From NCBI GenBank assembly GCA_033762735.1, contig JANRLJ010000072.1:1-64000 (forward strand): DNA of 64,000 nt, written 5' to 3'. The translations under genes were made by a program, and so were the position numbers. Every line of letters begins with the position of its first letter. The stretch's first letter is position 1. The notes under the pieces are model-generated. The model had not been told where the DNA came from, searched no databases, and saw only the letters and a list, made by a program, of their open reading frames with translations. The stretch comes from JANRLJ01 sp033762735. GTDB taxonomy: Bacteria > Chloroflexota > Anaerolineae > Aggregatilineales > Phototrophicaceae. Positions 62,632 to 64,000 of the stretch are shown here, in pieces.

Positions 62632-64000
62632 CTAATCAAACAGCCGCAGCAGCTTGAGCGCGATTTGCAGATTCAGCCGCGCTGCCGGGTTCGCAAGATC
62701 AACGCCGCACACATCCTCAATCCGCGCCAGCCGATAATTGAGTGTGCTGCGGTGGATGTGCAGCGCTTCCGCCGTCGCTACGCCGTTGCCGCCCAGGTCA
62801 AGATACACTTCCAGCGTATTGAACAGATCGGCCTGCTGTTCTTCCTGCAAGGCCTTTAGCCCCGTCACATGGGGATTGCCCGCCAGCGCCCCCGCCCCAG
62901 CGTGATACAGCGTGTGCAGATAGCCGAGATCGTCAAAGCGCAGGATTTTGTGCGTCTGGTTCAGCCTGCGCCCGATGAGCACGGCCTCGCGGCACTGGTC
63001 ATAGGCGGCGGGCACACCATTTGCGCCGCGCCCGATGCCGCTCATTCCCACGCGCAGCCCGGCGCTGCCCTCATACTGCGCCGATTCGCTCAGAATCCCT
63101 TCGGCCACCGACTGCGAGGGGGACGGTTCAGCCGTGTTGTCCTGCACCATGACCACGATCTGCCCGGCGAACTGCCCGGCAATCGCGCTGAAATGGGTCG
63201 CGATCAGGCGGTTAAAGCGCTGGCTCAGCCCGACCAGACGGCGCGGCCCACTCTCCGGCCAATCCACCAGCAGCAGGCGAAACGGCTGGCGGATGTCGAT
63301 CCCGTAGCGCAAAGCCTGATCGGTCAGCAGGTCCTCGCGCCCGGCCTCGCCCTGGATCAAGCGCGTGAGCAGGCTCCCCCGCAGCGACGCCTCCGCGTTC
63401 TGCACCGATTCCTGATACAGCATCATCAGCGCGGCGATGGTCGCGCCGCTTTCGATGGCGAGGCGGTCGAGGTCGTTCAGCGGGCGGTCGTCGGCGATAA
63501 TCCACACATAGCCATAAATCTCGCCATGCACCACGATGGGCGCGAGGATGCGCTCCATCTCCAGCCCCACATGCGGCATCTGCGGGATAAACACGGGGCG
63601 GCGTGTGCGGCGGATTTCCGGCAGCACGTCGGCTTCCAGCGCACGGACGAGGCGCGGATCGGTGCGACCTTCTTCCTGCGTGTAGCGGCGGGCTTCATCG
63701 ACGGGCGCGATGTTCACGCTGGCAAGGGCTTCAAACTGGTCGGTTTCGATGCTCACGGATTGATTCACCAACCCGGCTAAGGTGCTGGCAAGCTGGGGGA
63801 TGTCCCCGCCTTCGAGGACGAGGCGCGTCAGGGTTTGATGAATCGTGAAGGCGCGGGTGACGAGCGCCATATTTTCCTGCGCGATACGCTCGTTGGCGGC
63901 GCGGGCAATATCGACAAAGCGCACTTCATAGGGCACTTCCAGCAGCGGGAAGTTGTGTGCTTCCGCCACTTCGATCATGCGCGGTGGGATGTGGTCGATC
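62632..64000 (-). CDS. PucR-family transcriptional regulator (5' end beyond the window)
   Basis: The visible 456 or so residues run off the right edge; the frame stays open to 64000 (IDHIPPRMIEVAEAHNFPLL). The N-terminal part is the end of a PucR purine-catabolism-like domain (PYEVRFVDIARAANERI). Then follow a GAF-like region, a GGDEF-like/CdaR middle part (GSLLTRLIQGEAGREDL, FRLLLVDWPE) and a C-terminal PucR helix-turn-helix (LEVYLDLGGNGVATAEALHI, HRSTLNYRLARIEDVCGVDL). Such proteins respond to small molecules and control catabolic genes; the target is probably outside this window. Confidence 0.9.
   Translation of the reverse strand, partial: IDHIPPRMIEVAEAHNFPLLEVPYEVRFVDIARAANERIAQENMALVTRAFTIHQTLTRLVLEGGDIPQLASTLAGLVNQSVSIETDQFEALASVNIAPVDEARRYTQEEGRTDPRLVRALEADVLPEIRRTRRPVFIPQMPHVGLEMERILAPIVVHGEIYGYVWIIADDRPLNDLDRLAIESGATIAALMMLYQESVQNAEASLRGSLLTRLIQGEAGREDLLTDQALRYGIDIRQPFRLLLVDWPESGPRRLVGLSQRFNRLIATHFSAIAGQFAGQIVVMVQDNTAEPSPSQSVAEGILSESAQYEGSAGLRVGMSGIGRGANGVPAAYDQCREAVLIGRRLNQTHKILRFDDLGYLHTLYHAGAGALAGNPHVTGLKALQEEQQADLFNTLEVYLDLGGNGVATAEALHIHRSTLNYRLARIEDVCGVDLANPAARLNLQIALKLLRLFD

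Overview
The window is a GC-rich bacterial chromosome segment (coding regions roughly 60% GC by eye) with no rRNA, no standard tRNA, no phage and no complete insertion sequence. Secreted WD40/TolB-like propellers, a PP2C-like/propeller receptor, Uma2 and DUF4058 families, an LCP protein beside a STAS protein, and many dispersed hairpin repeats suggest a member of the Chloroflexota. That assignment is inference; there is no marker gene here.

The main feature is a polyunsaturated-fatty-acid (Pfa) type lipid synthase spread over 3.5-24 kb: pfaA (KS-MAT-3xACP-structural half of KR), a separate gene with the catalytic half of KR plus a PKS-type DH, pfaC (KS-CLF-AT-DH) and pfaD (FMN enoyl reductase). 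The pfaA polypeptide is divided exactly at the KR subdomain boundary, and a RibD/DHFR-family gene sits in the gap. A methyltransferase plus NotI-like endonuclease (frameshifted), a metallophosphoesterase and a Uma2 gene sit between pfaC and pfaD. No separate pfaB and no phosphopantetheinyl transferase are present. Several interdomain linkers of the synthase are translated copies of the same hairpin repeats found between genes.

24-33 kb holds an AbrB/PIN toxin-antitoxin pair, a secreted alpha/beta hydrolase, an unusual structured RNA (27083-27205) with its own promoter and terminator and the geometry of a tmRNA tRNA-like domain but only about 123 nt long, a PP2C-like/propeller membrane protein, a cytochrome P450 and an S10 carboxypeptidase. 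33-43 kb has STAS and LCP genes, an AT-richer restriction-modification pair, three DUF4058 paralogues, a Nudix hydrolase and a broken toxin-antitoxin locus. 43-60 kb has a sulfurtransferase, AraC and MerR regulators, several secreted proteins, mannose-6-phosphate isomerase, a HEAT-TIR protein, gene debris (RHS, exporter), a GNAT enzyme and two ABC-2-like membrane proteins. The end carries an AT-rich single-chain restriction-modification enzyme and a PucR-type regulator that runs off the window.

Two MITE-like elements can be defined from sequence alone: a 132-176 bp family with AACCTGAG-type ends and 4-bp target duplications (three copies), and a 90-bp family flanked by YTAR, one copy of which is nested in another repeat whose unoccupied version also lies nearby.
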